From Bdellovibrionaceae bacterium UBA2351 (GTDB taxonomy: Bacteria > Bdellovibrionota > Bdellovibrionia > Bdellovibrionales > Bdellovibrionaceae), in contig DDTZ01000018.1 of the NCBI GenBank assembly GCA_002344565.1, positions 5,775-27,303 on the forward strand: a stretch of DNA of 21,529 nt. The letters are read 5' to 3'. How positions within the stretch are numbered: position 1 is the first letter of the stretch; the number at the start of each line of letters is the position of its first letter. A program made the position numbers and the translations under genes. The notes beneath the pieces were generated by a model. That model did no database searches and was not told the origin of the DNA. It was given only the letters and a program-made list of their open reading frames with translations. Shown here piece after piece: positions 1-6,546 of the stretch.

Positions 1-78
1 GCCTTAAAATCCCTTGTTGATGAACTCAAAGTCATCGTGGAGGGAGGAAGTCATGGGTCATTAAAGACTACGGGCTGA
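1..78 (+). CDS. Possible 3' end of an unidentified gene (partial)
   Basis: An open frame runs from the first base to a TGA at 76-78, giving a 25-residue tail ending in 'VEGGSHGSLKTTG'. It is compatible with the C-terminus of a gene that starts outside the window. The stretch is too short to assign a family, and an open frame of this length is easily met by chance. A purine-rich run (about 38-50) could mimic a ribosome binding site, but the ATG after it encodes only three residues before a stop. Confidence 0.3.
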   Translation, partial: ALKSLVDELKVIVEGGSHGSLKTTG

Positions 79-134
79 TAGTTGTGTCTGAGTCTGGCCA
101 ATAGCGACCCAAATCTGGACGTTTCAAAATTAAT

Positions 135-170
135 CTTTACAGATTAGGACAAATGTCCTAATCTGTAAAG
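135..170. promoter_or_regulatory. 36-bp perfect palindrome, likely operator of the tetR-doxX operon
   Basis: Two 17-bp arms, ctttacagattaggaca (135-151) and tgtcctaatctgtaaag (154-170), are exact reverse complements separated by only 'aa'. The site ends about 18 nt before the tetR start. TetR regulators bind such palindromes as dimers or paired dimers and usually repress their own operon. A -35-like TTTACA (136-141) lies inside the left arm, with a weak TAATCT (159-164) 17 nt further on, so binding would cover the promoter. The palindrome is direct observation; the operator role is inferred from position and from the downstream gene. Confidence 0.75.
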
Positions 171-187
171 CAACCAGAGGTACCGCT

Positions 188-760
188 TTGCAAATGGAAA
201 AGACAACACGAACCCAGATCATAGAGTCCGCAGATGAACTCTTTTATCATCGAGGTTTTGAACATACCTCGTTTGCGCATATCGCGGATGAAGTGAAAAT
301 TTCCCGTGGAAATTTTTATCATCATTTTAAATCTAAAGACGAAATTCTAGAATCCGTGATCGAGCTCCGCCTAGAGCGAGCGAAACAAATGCTGGACGCT
401 TGGCAGACCCAAGAAACCAATCCCACCGACCGAATCCGATTATTTATTCAAATGCTGATAATGAATAAGTCTAAATTGAAACTCTATGGCTGCCCGGTGG
501 GAACGCTGTGCTCGGAACTGGCCAAACTAGATCACGTTTCAAAAAAACAAGCCGGTAAACTAATGGGCACTTATAGAGACTGGCTAGCGCGGCAATTTAT
601 AGGTGCCGGCTGCAAAAAAAACGCAGATGAACTGGCGATGCACGTGTTAGCACACAGCCAAGGAATCGCAGTTTTAGCTAATACCTTTCAAGACGAAGCC
701 TTCATCAAACACGAAGTCCGTCAAATGGAAAAATGGTTAGATGAGGCGTTAGGGAAATAA
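188..760 (+). CDS. TetR/AcrR-family transcriptional regulator
   Basis: This 190-aa protein has the usual length and layout of a TetR repressor. Residues about 8-54 are the helix-turn-helix domain, with 'IIESADELFYHRGFEHTSF..IADEVKISRGNFYHHFKSKDEIL'. The C-terminal half is the ligand and dimer domain and carries the 'GCPVGTLCSEL' segment seen in the YxaF/LmrA-type subgroup. An AGAGG at 176-180 lies 7 nt before a TTG at 188 and 13 nt before an ATG at 194, so the true start could be either. The gene ends 1 nt before the DoxX gene, so the two are almost certainly cotranscribed. The palindrome just upstream suggests autoregulation. The inducer cannot be told from sequence. Confidence 0.92.
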   Translation: MQMEKTTRTQIIESADELFYHRGFEHTSFAHIADEVKISRGNFYHHFKSKDEILESVIELRLERAKQMLDAWQTQETNPTDRIRLFIQMLIMNKSKLKLYGCPVGTLCSELAKLDHVSKKQAGKLMGTYRDWLARQFIGAGCKKNADELAMHVLAHSQGIAVLANTFQDEAFIKHEVRQMEKWLDEALGK

Positions 761-761
761 A

Positions 762-1154
762 ATGCAGAGAAAACTATCATTATTTTTAGGCCTAATGATT
801 TTGATTTTCGGAGTTTTGAAGTTTATAGATCCGTTCAAGTCTTGGTATTTAGCTCAAATTGAAACTAGCGGTTTGCCGCAGAATAGTTATCTAATGGGGA
901 TAATTGGCGAAATAATTGTTGGATTATTACTGATAGTGTCTTTGTTTCTACACGATCAAAAAGTAAAATTTTACTCTATATTGGCCGGCAGTGCGGGACT
1001 AGTTGGGATAATGATAGTTGCGGTATACGTACACCTTCTACCCGAAGTCCCAGCAGAAGTGCTGCCGTTAAAAATAAAGCCACCAGTTATACCGTTTGGT
1101 GTGCTTCTGGCTGCGATTTATAATCTGTATCGAACACTTTTGCGTCGGGTTTGA
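762..1154 (+). CDS. DoxX-like four-helix membrane protein
   Basis: This 130-aa protein has four predicted membrane helices, at about residues 5-21, 43-63, 69-91 and 107-125, with the first-helix pattern 'LGLMILIFGVLKFIDP'. Size and topology match the DoxX/DoxD-like family, whose members are small inner-membrane proteins often placed next to TetR regulators and linked to redox or thiol stress. It follows tetR with a 1-nt gap, and its ribosome binding site (AGGGAA, about 749-754) lies inside the tetR end. It is therefore likely expressed from the tetR promoter and is the presumed target of that repressor. Its substrate is unknown. Confidence 0.75.
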   Translation: MQRKLSLFLGLMILIFGVLKFIDPFKSWYLAQIETSGLPQNSYLMGIIGEIIVGLLLIVSLFLHDQKVKFYSILAGSAGLVGIMIVAVYVHLLPEVPAEVLPLKIKPPVIPFGVLLAAIYNLYRTLLRRV

Positions 1155-1261
1155 TGGGGATGGAATGTACCAGGTGTTTGTAATCATTGTAATCCCTAAA
1201 CAGATATAATTTGCATTGAACTACTTTCTATAAATGTATCAATGTAACTCACAATCTCATT

Positions 1262-1293
1262 TTGACTAACTCAATCGGCACAAATTTTATTAA
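1262..1293 (+). promoter_or_regulatory. Weak sigma70-like promoter candidate for the outer-membrane gene
   Basis: TTGACT at 1262-1267 is followed after 17 nt by TTTTAT (1285-1290), or after 20 nt by TATTAA (1288-1293), in an A+T-rich stretch about 90 nt before the next gene. A second TTGACT at 1313-1318 lacks a good partner. This is pattern match only. Confidence 0.3.
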
Positions 1294-1377
1294 AATTTTA
1301 CAGGCAGTAAAATTGACTAAACTTAGTTGCTTTATCTCCGATGGATTGTCGACTGACAAATGAAAAATGGAGCTTTA

Positions 1378-2403
1378 ATGTCGACATCAAAAAAATGTGG
1401 AATGTATGCTGGGCTATATTGTTTGTTTTATCTATCGATAGGATTATCGCAAGGTACACCAGAGACTCCGAACGTAATGCCGACTGAGGAAGCGAAATCT
1501 ATAACTGTTCCGCAAGGTGAATTTGATTCAATGTTAAGTTTTGGCTATCGACCTTCAAAGGGCAATAGTACATTGAGTTTACGTTATTTCAATACGACCC
1601 AAACATCTATACTTAGAGTTTTTTCGGGTACGACTTTAAACATTACTAAATTAGCAGACTTTACGTACCAGTCATCATATTTAGAACTTTCTTATAAATA
1701 TGGCCTATCCGAAAATGTTAACATAGGCATTGCGACCAGTAATAGTTTAAGTAGAAAGTCAGAATACAAGTATACGACTGCGGCGAAGGCCAATGGAAAT
1801 GTCGATTATACTACAAACAGAAGCGGTGCGGACGAACCCACTGTTTCTGTTGATTACGTTTTTATCAAGGAGCATGATTTATTGGTTGTGGGTGAGATAA
1901 AATATTCGCCAAAAACTGGAGACGAAACCTCAAGTAATAGCCTAAGAGGCGGCTCATCGAATGCGGTAGGTTTAAGTATATATAAAGCAGTCGGAGTCTT
2001 TGAGTACAGTGGAGGCATGGAAATAGAAAGTTTGTCTAAACAAACAAGTAAAAGCGACACATCGACGACTGAAACAACCGGTGGAAGTCGATTCACAGTT
2101 GGTTTCGGAGTAAATATGTACATTACACCGAATGCATCGCTATTCGCTCAGGGTAGCTACGTACAAGTGGCGACATCAACCAGTGTCGTCAGCACTCAAA
2201 CAAATAAGATCGAAACGGATGCTTACGGCATGGGAACGATACTCCTAGGGTATCAGTACGCGTTGTCGAAAAATTTACTATTCCAAGCGGCCATTACGGG
2301 CTTATCGGTGGACTCTATCTCTGCGAAGCAAGGTACGTCGAAGGTAATTCAAGATGAAACCAGTGCCCGGGGTGTTGGTATTGGGCTGAAGTTCGGGTTT
2401 TAG
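1378..2403 (+). CDS. Predicted outer-membrane beta-barrel protein, unknown cargo
   Basis: The best start is ATG 1378, because GGAG at 1369-1372 sits 5 nt before it. An in-frame ATG at 1360 has no Shine-Dalgarno sequence. From 1378 the protein is 341 aa, with an N-terminal hydrophobic signal segment (about residues 8-25) and likely cleavage near 'LSQG/TPE'. The rest alternates short amphipathic strands with Ser/Thr/Gly/Asn-rich loops, such as 'SSYLELSYKYGLSENVNIGIA' and 'FTVGFGVNMYITPNASLFAQGSY', and the last residue is Phe in 'GIGLKFGF'. A terminal aromatic is the usual signal for BAM-dependent outer-membrane insertion. This suggests a barrel porin or transporter of the Bdellovibrio type, but I recognise no named family. 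It converges on truC with a 15-nt gap. Confidence 0.75.
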   Translation: MSTSKKCGMYAGLYCLFYLSIGLSQGTPETPNVMPTEEAKSITVPQGEFDSMLSFGYRPSKGNSTLSLRYFNTTQTSILRVFSGTTLNITKLADFTYQSSYLELSYKYGLSENVNIGIATSNSLSRKSEYKYTTAAKANGNVDYTTNRSGADEPTVSVDYVFIKEHDLLVVGEIKYSPKTGDETSSNSLRGGSSNAVGLSIYKAVGVFEYSGGMEIESLSKQTSKSDTSTTETTGGSRFTVGFGVNMYITPNASLFAQGSYVQVATSTSVVSTQTNKIETDAYGMGTILLGYQYALSKNLLFQAAITGLSVDSISAKQGTSKVIQDETSARGVGIGLKFGF

Positions 2404-2418
2404 GGTTGCCATTTATAT

Positions 2419-3150
2419 TTAGAGCGTCTTTAGAAAAAGCTCTTCCAGTTTTTTGAAACGCTCTGTTTTTACTGCCGTCAGTGTCAATTCCTTCTGCGAC
2501 GTCGGATGTGCCAACCTCAATTCCGCTGCAAATAAACAAAGCCCGTTAATTCCCAGCGTATCGCGAAAAAATCGATTGTGGTGGGAATCGCCGTGTTCGC
2601 GGTCTCCGACTAAAGGATGCGCGCACATATCAAAGTGGCGACGAATCTGGTGCCAGCGGCCCGTGTGCGGGAAAACCTTGAGCCATGCATAGCGACTGTT
2701 TGGGTGTTGGCTGTTCACTTGGTAAGGCAATTCTATTTGTGACAACGTTCGATACTCTGTAATCGATTCTGCAATTTCGCCCGTGGAAGCGATCGGCAAA
2801 GGTTTTTCAATCACGCCGTTTGCGTCAGGCATCCATCCACGAATCGCGGCGTAGTACGTTTTGTTCACCTGACGCGTTTTAAATTGATGATTGATATTTG
2901 CCGTAGCTTCTTTAGTAAGACCAAAAATCATTACGCCTTCGGTAGCGGCATCCAAACGATGAGCCGGTAAGGCGCGCACGTCATGTTCTTGAAGAAGCCA
3001 CTTCGTCACCGTCGGCAGCAGTGGGGTGCGACCTTTAAATTTATAGTCGGGTGGATACACAAACCAGCCGGCCGGTTTGTGTAAAACTAAAATATCTTGG
3101 TCTTGAAAAAGAATAATTGGGAATTCGGCTGTTGGTGCTGCTTCGGGCAT
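2419..3150 (-). CDS. truC: tRNA pseudouridine synthase, TruC type (RluA superfamily)
   Basis: This 243-aa enzyme is predicted to isomerise uridine to pseudouridine in tRNA (position 65 in the E. coli enzyme). The motif 'LHKPAGWFVY' is at residues 23-32. The catalytic motif HRLD is at 64-67 with D67 as nucleophile. The downstream block 'PHTGRWHQIRRHF..CAHPLVGDREHGDSHHNRFFR' with 'L.G..LFAAELRLAHP' is typical of TruC rather than RluC or RluD. Length is close to E. coli TruC (about 260 aa), and no S4 domain is visible, as expected for TruC. The residue after the catalytic loop is Glu (ATEG) where many family members have Ser. No clear Shine-Dalgarno sequence precedes ATG 3150. It is convergent with the outer-membrane gene. 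Confidence 0.9.
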   Translation of the reverse strand: MPEAAPTAEFPIILFQDQDILVLHKPAGWFVYPPDYKFKGRTPLLPTVTKWLLQEHDVRALPAHRLDAATEGVMIFGLTKEATANINHQFKTRQVNKTYYAAIRGWMPDANGVIEKPLPIASTGEIAESITEYRTLSQIELPYQVNSQHPNSRYAWLKVFPHTGRWHQIRRHFDMCAHPLVGDREHGDSHHNRFFRDTLGINGLCLFAAELRLAHPTSQKELTLTAVKTERFKKLEELFLKTL

Positions 3151-3250
3151 TTAGAGGGTTTATCAAAATATTGAGGAGGTGACAAGGGAATGACTGATCC
3201 CACTTAGTGAGGGACCATGTGCATACTGCGCTTTAACACCGGGAAAATAT

Positions 3251-3262
3251 CTCAAATTTGAG
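3251..3262. repeat. 12-bp palindrome between truC and the secreted orphan gene
   Basis: ctcaaatttgag is a perfect palindrome lying 17 nt past the stop of the minus-strand gene at 3280-4353 and about 100 nt upstream of the truC start. On the minus strand it is followed by 'atatttt', so it could be a weak terminator with a 4-bp stem and 4-nt loop, or a protein binding site in the truC leader. The stem is too weak for a confident terminator call. Confidence 0.3.
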
Positions 3263-3279
3263 GTTTTGGACTTACACAC

Positions 3280-4353
3280 TCATTCACCCATGGCAGGAAG
3301 TAACCACTTAAGGGTTCCCTCGTTATCCATAATTTGGGTAATCGTGCATTCCAGGGTTCGTTCTTTATTCGTATAAAGATATACCCTATTTTTTATTTTT
3401 CTGCTTTTCGTAGCTTCTATTTTTCCTTCTAAGTTTAGGATCTCGCCGTCTTTAAAGCAATCTTTGTAGTGATCTAATATGAGATTTTTGGCTTTTTGTT
3501 TTTGTTCGATAACCTCTTTTTGCCACAATTCCTCCGCTTTCGGAGTGCGCTTAGTATTTTTTTCATTTTCAATTGGAGGGCATATGTCTTCGAATTTATC
3601 ACTTTTGTGAGTTGCTAAACATCCTTCCTCGCCGCAATAGCTAGAAATATAACGTTGCAAAAGTTTTTCCGTGTTGATTCCTAGTTTTTTGAAGCACTTT
3701 TCGTCTTTTGTACCAAAGCATTCACTCGCATCTTTTGTAAATTTCTGAAGGTCGGTATCGCTCGAGATTAATTGACGAAAATTAGAATTCTCTTTATTTC
3801 TTCTAGTTTCGAACTGATTGTTTTTTGATGTATAGAATTTGAAATTATTTAATTTCGAGCGATCTATGTAATAGCTTTTTCCTTTGAACTTTGTTTCGTA
3901 GAATCCTGATTCAGACGGCGACTCGACGTAAATAATTAGGCCAAATGGAAAGTATTCGTCATTGTCACTAAATACGGGAGGATGTTCGGTGCATCCTAGG
4001 CTACCTTTTTTAGTTGAAATCAGATTAGATGGATCAAGTTTTTCCATTCCATTATCTGTGTATTTGCACGCAATTTTTCCTTCGACAAGCAATCCTTGAT
4101 TATTAAGCTCAAGAATAGGCGAACCGGTAAACTCTTTATTAGGAAACGCAGACAATGCAGGCATAGAGTAGGTGCCATTTTCTTGTGTTGGTATAAATCT
4201 AATGTAATTGGCATCGGGATCAAGATCTTTGTGCTTATGCGGATATCTAGCGTGGTCGATTAAAACAGGATCAAACTCGAAGTTAGGTTCTGTAGGTTCA
4301 GGATATAGGTAAATCGGAAACAAAAGTAGGAAAAGAACCCTTAATTTTTTCAT
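3280..4353 (-). CDS. Secreted or periplasmic protein of unknown function
   Basis: This 357-aa protein has a clear Sec-type signal peptide: 'MKKLR' followed by a hydrophobic core to about residue 17, then Pro/Glu-rich sequence. The mature part is hydrophilic and Lys/Glu/Asn-rich. It has nine or so cysteines, including 'ECFGTKDEKCFKKLG' and 'YCGEEGCLATH', which could form disulfides in the periplasm or outside the cell. No lipobox and no further membrane helix is seen. I recognise no family. It appears to be a single-gene unit between truC and the divergently oriented HNH gene, and a promoter candidate lies at 4414-4442. The start has no strong ribosome binding site, but the signal peptide begins exactly there, which supports it. 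Confidence 0.7.
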   Translation of the reverse strand: MKKLRVLFLLLFPIYLYPEPTEPNFEFDPVLIDHARYPHKHKDLDPDANYIRFIPTQENGTYSMPALSAFPNKEFTGSPILELNNQGLLVEGKIACKYTDNGMEKLDPSNLISTKKGSLGCTEHPPVFSDNDEYFPFGLIIYVESPSESGFYETKFKGKSYYIDRSKLNNFKFYTSKNNQFETRRNKENSNFRQLISSDTDLQKFTKDASECFGTKDEKCFKKLGINTEKLLQRYISSYCGEEGCLATHKSDKFEDICPPIENEKNTKRTPKAEELWQKEVIEQKQKAKNLILDHYKDCFKDGEILNLEGKIEATKSRKIKNRVYLYTNKERTLECTITQIMDNEGTLKWLLPAMGE

Positions 4354-4693
4354 TACTGTATTTTCGGTCGAGCCTCGATAGGCTAAAGGGTAAATTTGGT
4401 TTTTATCGATGTTCTCATATTGGGACGTTTCTATTTAGTAAAGTAAACTAGTTTGTAAAGTTAAATGATTCAGTTTTGTGCAAACGTATCTTTAACCAAA
4501 ATTTAATGGTAATGGATAGTTCGCCTAAAAGTTTCAAAAAAATTGAAGAGGTCCGTAAAAATAAGGCTACATAAATCCCAAAGATAAACAAAGGTGATGT
4601 CCAGACGAAAATCGTCGATTAAATCTAATCCTAAAGCAAAAAATTTGGAATCAAAAAATGCATGATATCGTCTTTTCTAAAGAGGGAAAGATA
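4354..4693. other. Divergent intergenic region (340 nt)
   Basis: This A+T-rich stretch separates two divergently transcribed genes. It holds a 5-bp-stem hairpin, agcctcgataggct (4371-4384), in the leader of the minus-strand gene, a minus-strand promoter candidate (4414-4442) and a 10-bp palindrome aaactagttt (4445-4454). It also holds two short plus-strand frames of 22 codons each, starting at 4509 and 4597. The second has a GGTG-type ribosome binding site and a basic product, and it ends inside the start region of the HNH gene, so it might be a leader peptide. Evidence for either as a real gene is thin. Confidence 0.5.
4414..4442 (-). promoter_or_regulatory. Candidate promoter of the secreted orphan gene
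   Basis: Read on the minus strand, TTTACT (4442-4437) and TATGAG (4419-4414) are 17 nt apart, each matching 4 of 6 consensus bases. The start codon is about 60 nt downstream, and the small hairpin at 4371-4384 would fall in the 5' leader. This is pattern match only. Confidence 0.3.
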
Positions 4694-5578
4694 ATGAATT
4701 TAATAGATATTGGCGATAGCATTTTAATATCCAGACTAGAATCTTTAGCAAAAGCGGAACGCGAGTTATTAGCAAAAGTGTTGCATCACTTGCGTGAGGT
4801 AGAAAGACGAAGGCTGTTTGCGGAATTGGGTTATAAATCTCTACATGACTTCGCAACGAAACATTTGGCCTATTCCGATGATCAAGCCTACAGGCGAATA
4901 GCGGCGATGCGATTGTTAAAGGAAGTTCCGGAAATTGAACAGAAAATCACCAGCGGTGAAATATCTTTAAGTCACATAAGCCTTGCACAAAATTTGTTTA
5001 ATCAGGAAAGGAAATACAGTGGTAAAATTTTTTCTAAAGAACAAAAACAAGAAATTTTCTCGCAAATCAGTACTAAGCCAATTCGTGAAGCAGAACGAAT
5101 CACGGCATCAATGGCGTCACAACATATCCCAGCTAAGCCAGATCAAATTCGAATAGTAACGGAGGAAAAAGTCGAACTAAAATTCCAAGCCTCAAGATCC
5201 CTTCAAGATAAAATCGAAAAGCTAAAGGGCTTACTGGCCCACAAGAAACCAAATATCCAGCTAGGAGAACTGTTTGAACAGCTTTGCGACATCGGCCTAA
5301 AACAACTCGATCCTGGAAAAGTCGCGACGTCCAGGAAACAATGCGGCATCAATAAAAATTCAAATGCAGAAGTGCGAAGGGAAATTTTCCGAAACGCAGG
5401 CAACAAATGTCAAAACTGCGGATCGACGCATGCTCTACAAATAGATCATATTCATCCAAAAGCAAAGGGTGGCTTGGATACGAAGGAAAATCTACGCGTT
5501 TTATGCCGTAACTGCAATCAGAGGGCTGCTATAAAAGAATTTGGAGTGGGTAAGATGGAGTTGTATTTAAAGGTGTAG
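4694..5578 (+). CDS. HNH endonuclease with helical N-terminal domain (Bdellovibrio-type)
   Basis: ATG 4694 is the likely start because GAGGG (4682-4686) lies 7 nt before it. An in-frame ATG at 4658 would add 12 residues and has no ribosome binding site. The N-terminal half is helical and charged, with 'ELLAKVLHHLREVERRRLFAELGYKSLHDFATKHLAYSD'. The last 60 residues are an HNH nuclease: a zinc-type 'CQNCGS' pair, then 'LQIDHIHPKAKGG', 'ENLRVLCRNCNQ' and 'RAAIKEFG', giving two CxxC pairs and the catalytic His of 'DH'. HNH enzymes nick or cut DNA with one metal ion. Similar proteins are multicopy in Bdellovibrio, as I recall, with unknown role. It could be a mobile-type nuclease or a defence accessory, since it stands near the island edge on the opposite strand. 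Confidence 0.85.
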   Translation: MNLIDIGDSILISRLESLAKAERELLAKVLHHLREVERRRLFAELGYKSLHDFATKHLAYSDDQAYRRIAAMRLLKEVPEIEQKITSGEISLSHISLAQNLFNQERKYSGKIFSKEQKQEIFSQISTKPIREAERITASMASQHIPAKPDQIRIVTEEKVELKFQASRSLQDKIEKLKGLLAHKKPNIQLGELFEQLCDIGLKQLDPGKVATSRKQCGINKNSNAEVRREIFRNAGNKCQNCGSTHALQIDHIHPKAKGGLDTKENLRVLCRNCNQRAAIKEFGVGKMELYLKV

Positions 5579-5676
5579 TTAATAAATCTCGTAGATAGTT
5601 GCATTGGATAGGCGTGGATCATCCATTAAATAGTTGGCGATCCTAACTTTCTTTAGTTCTAAAGGAAGAATACTCT

Positions 5677-6108
5677 CTAATATCCAGTTAAACTTTGAAG
5701 CAAAACTGACTGATGGGATTCTTCTAGTGATGGAACAGTTAACATTAGAGTCTTCATCATCCAGCAGGCGTCTTCGCTGTTTAGAGTGAAGCCTTTAGGT
5801 AGATTTTCGATGAATACTTTTTTAGAATCGGGATCTAGTTTATTGGCAACTTCGTTAAATGAAGCGGCGATAATTTCCTGGCTATGTTGTTCAGACTTAT
5901 GATTTTCTAGAGCTAAAAAAGACGCTTTTAAAGTTATCGTTATCCATTTTTCGATTTCTGTTTCGGGTAGCCGACTCATGGTATTTAGAAATTCTTTTGC
6001 GTCTATTGAACCTGTCCAAAATCCAGTGCAAAGGTTTTTATTTTTGTTGGCGATATCTAAACGAAGGGAATTCCAGTTCTTAAGGTCGCTAATGGGAAGA
6101 AGCTTCAT
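5677..6108 (-). CDS. Uncharacterised 143-aa protein
   Basis: I do not recognise this protein. It is predicted to be soluble and mostly alpha-helical, without a signal peptide or membrane segment, and has two cysteines (in 'NLCTGF' and 'DACWMM'). It starts at ATG 6108, with only a weak GTGGG upstream. A perfect 15-bp palindrome lies 43-57 nt before the start and suggests regulated expression. It reads in the same direction as the small gene at 6236-6376 and the defence genes further right, 127 nt after the small gene, so it could be its downstream partner. Codon structure and length support a real gene. Confidence 0.6.
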   Translation of the reverse strand: MKLLPISDLKNWNSLRLDIANKNKNLCTGFWTGSIDAKEFLNTMSRLPETEIEKWITITLKASFLALENHKSEQHSQEIIAASFNEVANKLDPDSKKVFIENLPKGFTLNSEDACWMMKTLMLTVPSLEESHQSVLLQSLTGY

Positions 6109-6150
6109 CCCACTTGCGTGTCGGTCAAAATCTAAACTTCAATAGTTGTA

Positions 6151-6165
6151 GTAAATAGTATTTAC
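6151..6165. promoter_or_regulatory. Perfect 15-bp palindrome upstream of the 143-aa gene
   Basis: gtaaata-g-tatttac is a perfect inverted repeat with 7-bp arms and a single central base. On the minus strand it overlaps the -10 position of a possible promoter: TTGTAA at 6187-6182, then 17 nt, then TAAATA. This arrangement suits a repressor site controlling the gene that starts at 6108. The operator role is inferred. Confidence 0.4.
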
Positions 6166-6235
6166 CGTTCTGTGTTAAAATTTACAAGGGGGATGGAGGA
6201 AGCCAATAAAACAGGTAAAGAGGATGAATGACGGG

Positions 6236-6376
6236 TTACAGTTTAGGAGTTTTGTATATGATTACCTCAAGTCTGTTATCTTTGGTCGCTTTAACTTCAG
6301 TACTTATGTTTTTATCCATCGGTAGGTTGGCTTCATTTATTTTAATGGCTTTTTGGAGTATAACACGCTCTGACAT
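6236..6376 (-). CDS. Small 46-aa protein, unknown function
   Basis: Read on the minus strand, ATG 6376 opens a 46-codon frame to TAA at 6236, beginning MSERVILQKAIKINEANLP and ending 'LEVIIYKTPKL'. The ribosome binding region is GGAG..AGG, with AGG 7 nt before the ATG. Composition (Lys, Glu, Ile, Asn, Asp) is that of a soluble bacterial protein. A good promoter candidate lies 125-160 nt upstream and a 7-bp-stem hairpin sits in the leader just before the ribosome binding site. The plus-strand frame over the same DNA is hydrophobic and looks like its shadow. The gene lies directly downstream of the TIR gene and could be an accessory, antitoxin or unrelated small gene. No family is recognised. 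Confidence 0.5.
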   Translation of the reverse strand: MSERVILQKAIKINEANLPMDKNISTEVKATKDNRLEVIIYKTPKL

Positions 6377-6393
6377 TTTGTCGCCTGCTCCAA

Positions 6394-6413
6394 AACATCG
6401 TTTGAGCGATGTT
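6394..6413 (-). promoter_or_regulatory. Hairpin in the leader of the small gene
   Basis: aacatcg (6394-6400) and cgatgtt (6407-6413) form a perfect 7-bp stem with a 6-nt loop. On the minus strand the stem ends only a few nucleotides before the GGAG/AGG ribosome binding region of the 46-aa gene, so folding could affect its translation. Read the other way it would be a weak terminator, but no strong T-run follows. Confidence 0.35.
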
Positions 6414-6508
6414 AAGTTTTATATGATTTAGAAAACTTTCGTTTAATGACAGTACTCGGGTGCGAGCTTTAGATACAGGCGCAAGGTTTCTGCCTAACCG
6501 TGTGCAAA

Positions 6509-6535
6509 ATTATCTACTTTAAATAAATGTGTCAA
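6509..6535 (-). promoter_or_regulatory. Sigma70-like promoter candidate for the small gene
   Basis: On the minus strand a consensus TTGACA (6535-6530) is followed by GATAAT (6514-6509, 5 of 6 matches) at 15 nt, or by TAATTT at 17 nt. It begins 12 nt after the stop codon of the TIR gene. This implies that the small gene has its own promoter and a leader of about 125 nt. Confidence 0.5.
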
Positions 6536-6546
6536 GAGCTGGTGGA

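Noticed and set aside
4597..4665. 22-codon basic frame just before the HNH gene
   Set aside because: Too short and without homology support. It ends inside the HNH start region and may be a leader peptide, but the evidence is insufficient for a CDS call.
5651..5664. Hairpin ctttagttctaaag as a terminator between the HNH gene and the 143-aa gene
   Set aside because: The stem is only 5 bp and A/T-rich, with no T-run on either strand.
6228..6431. Plus-strand 67-codon frame that looks like a small membrane protein
   Set aside because: It overlaps the better supported minus-strand 46-aa gene, its hydrophobicity is explained by reading A/T-rich coding sequence backwards, and its ribosome binding site is only 4 nt from the ATG.
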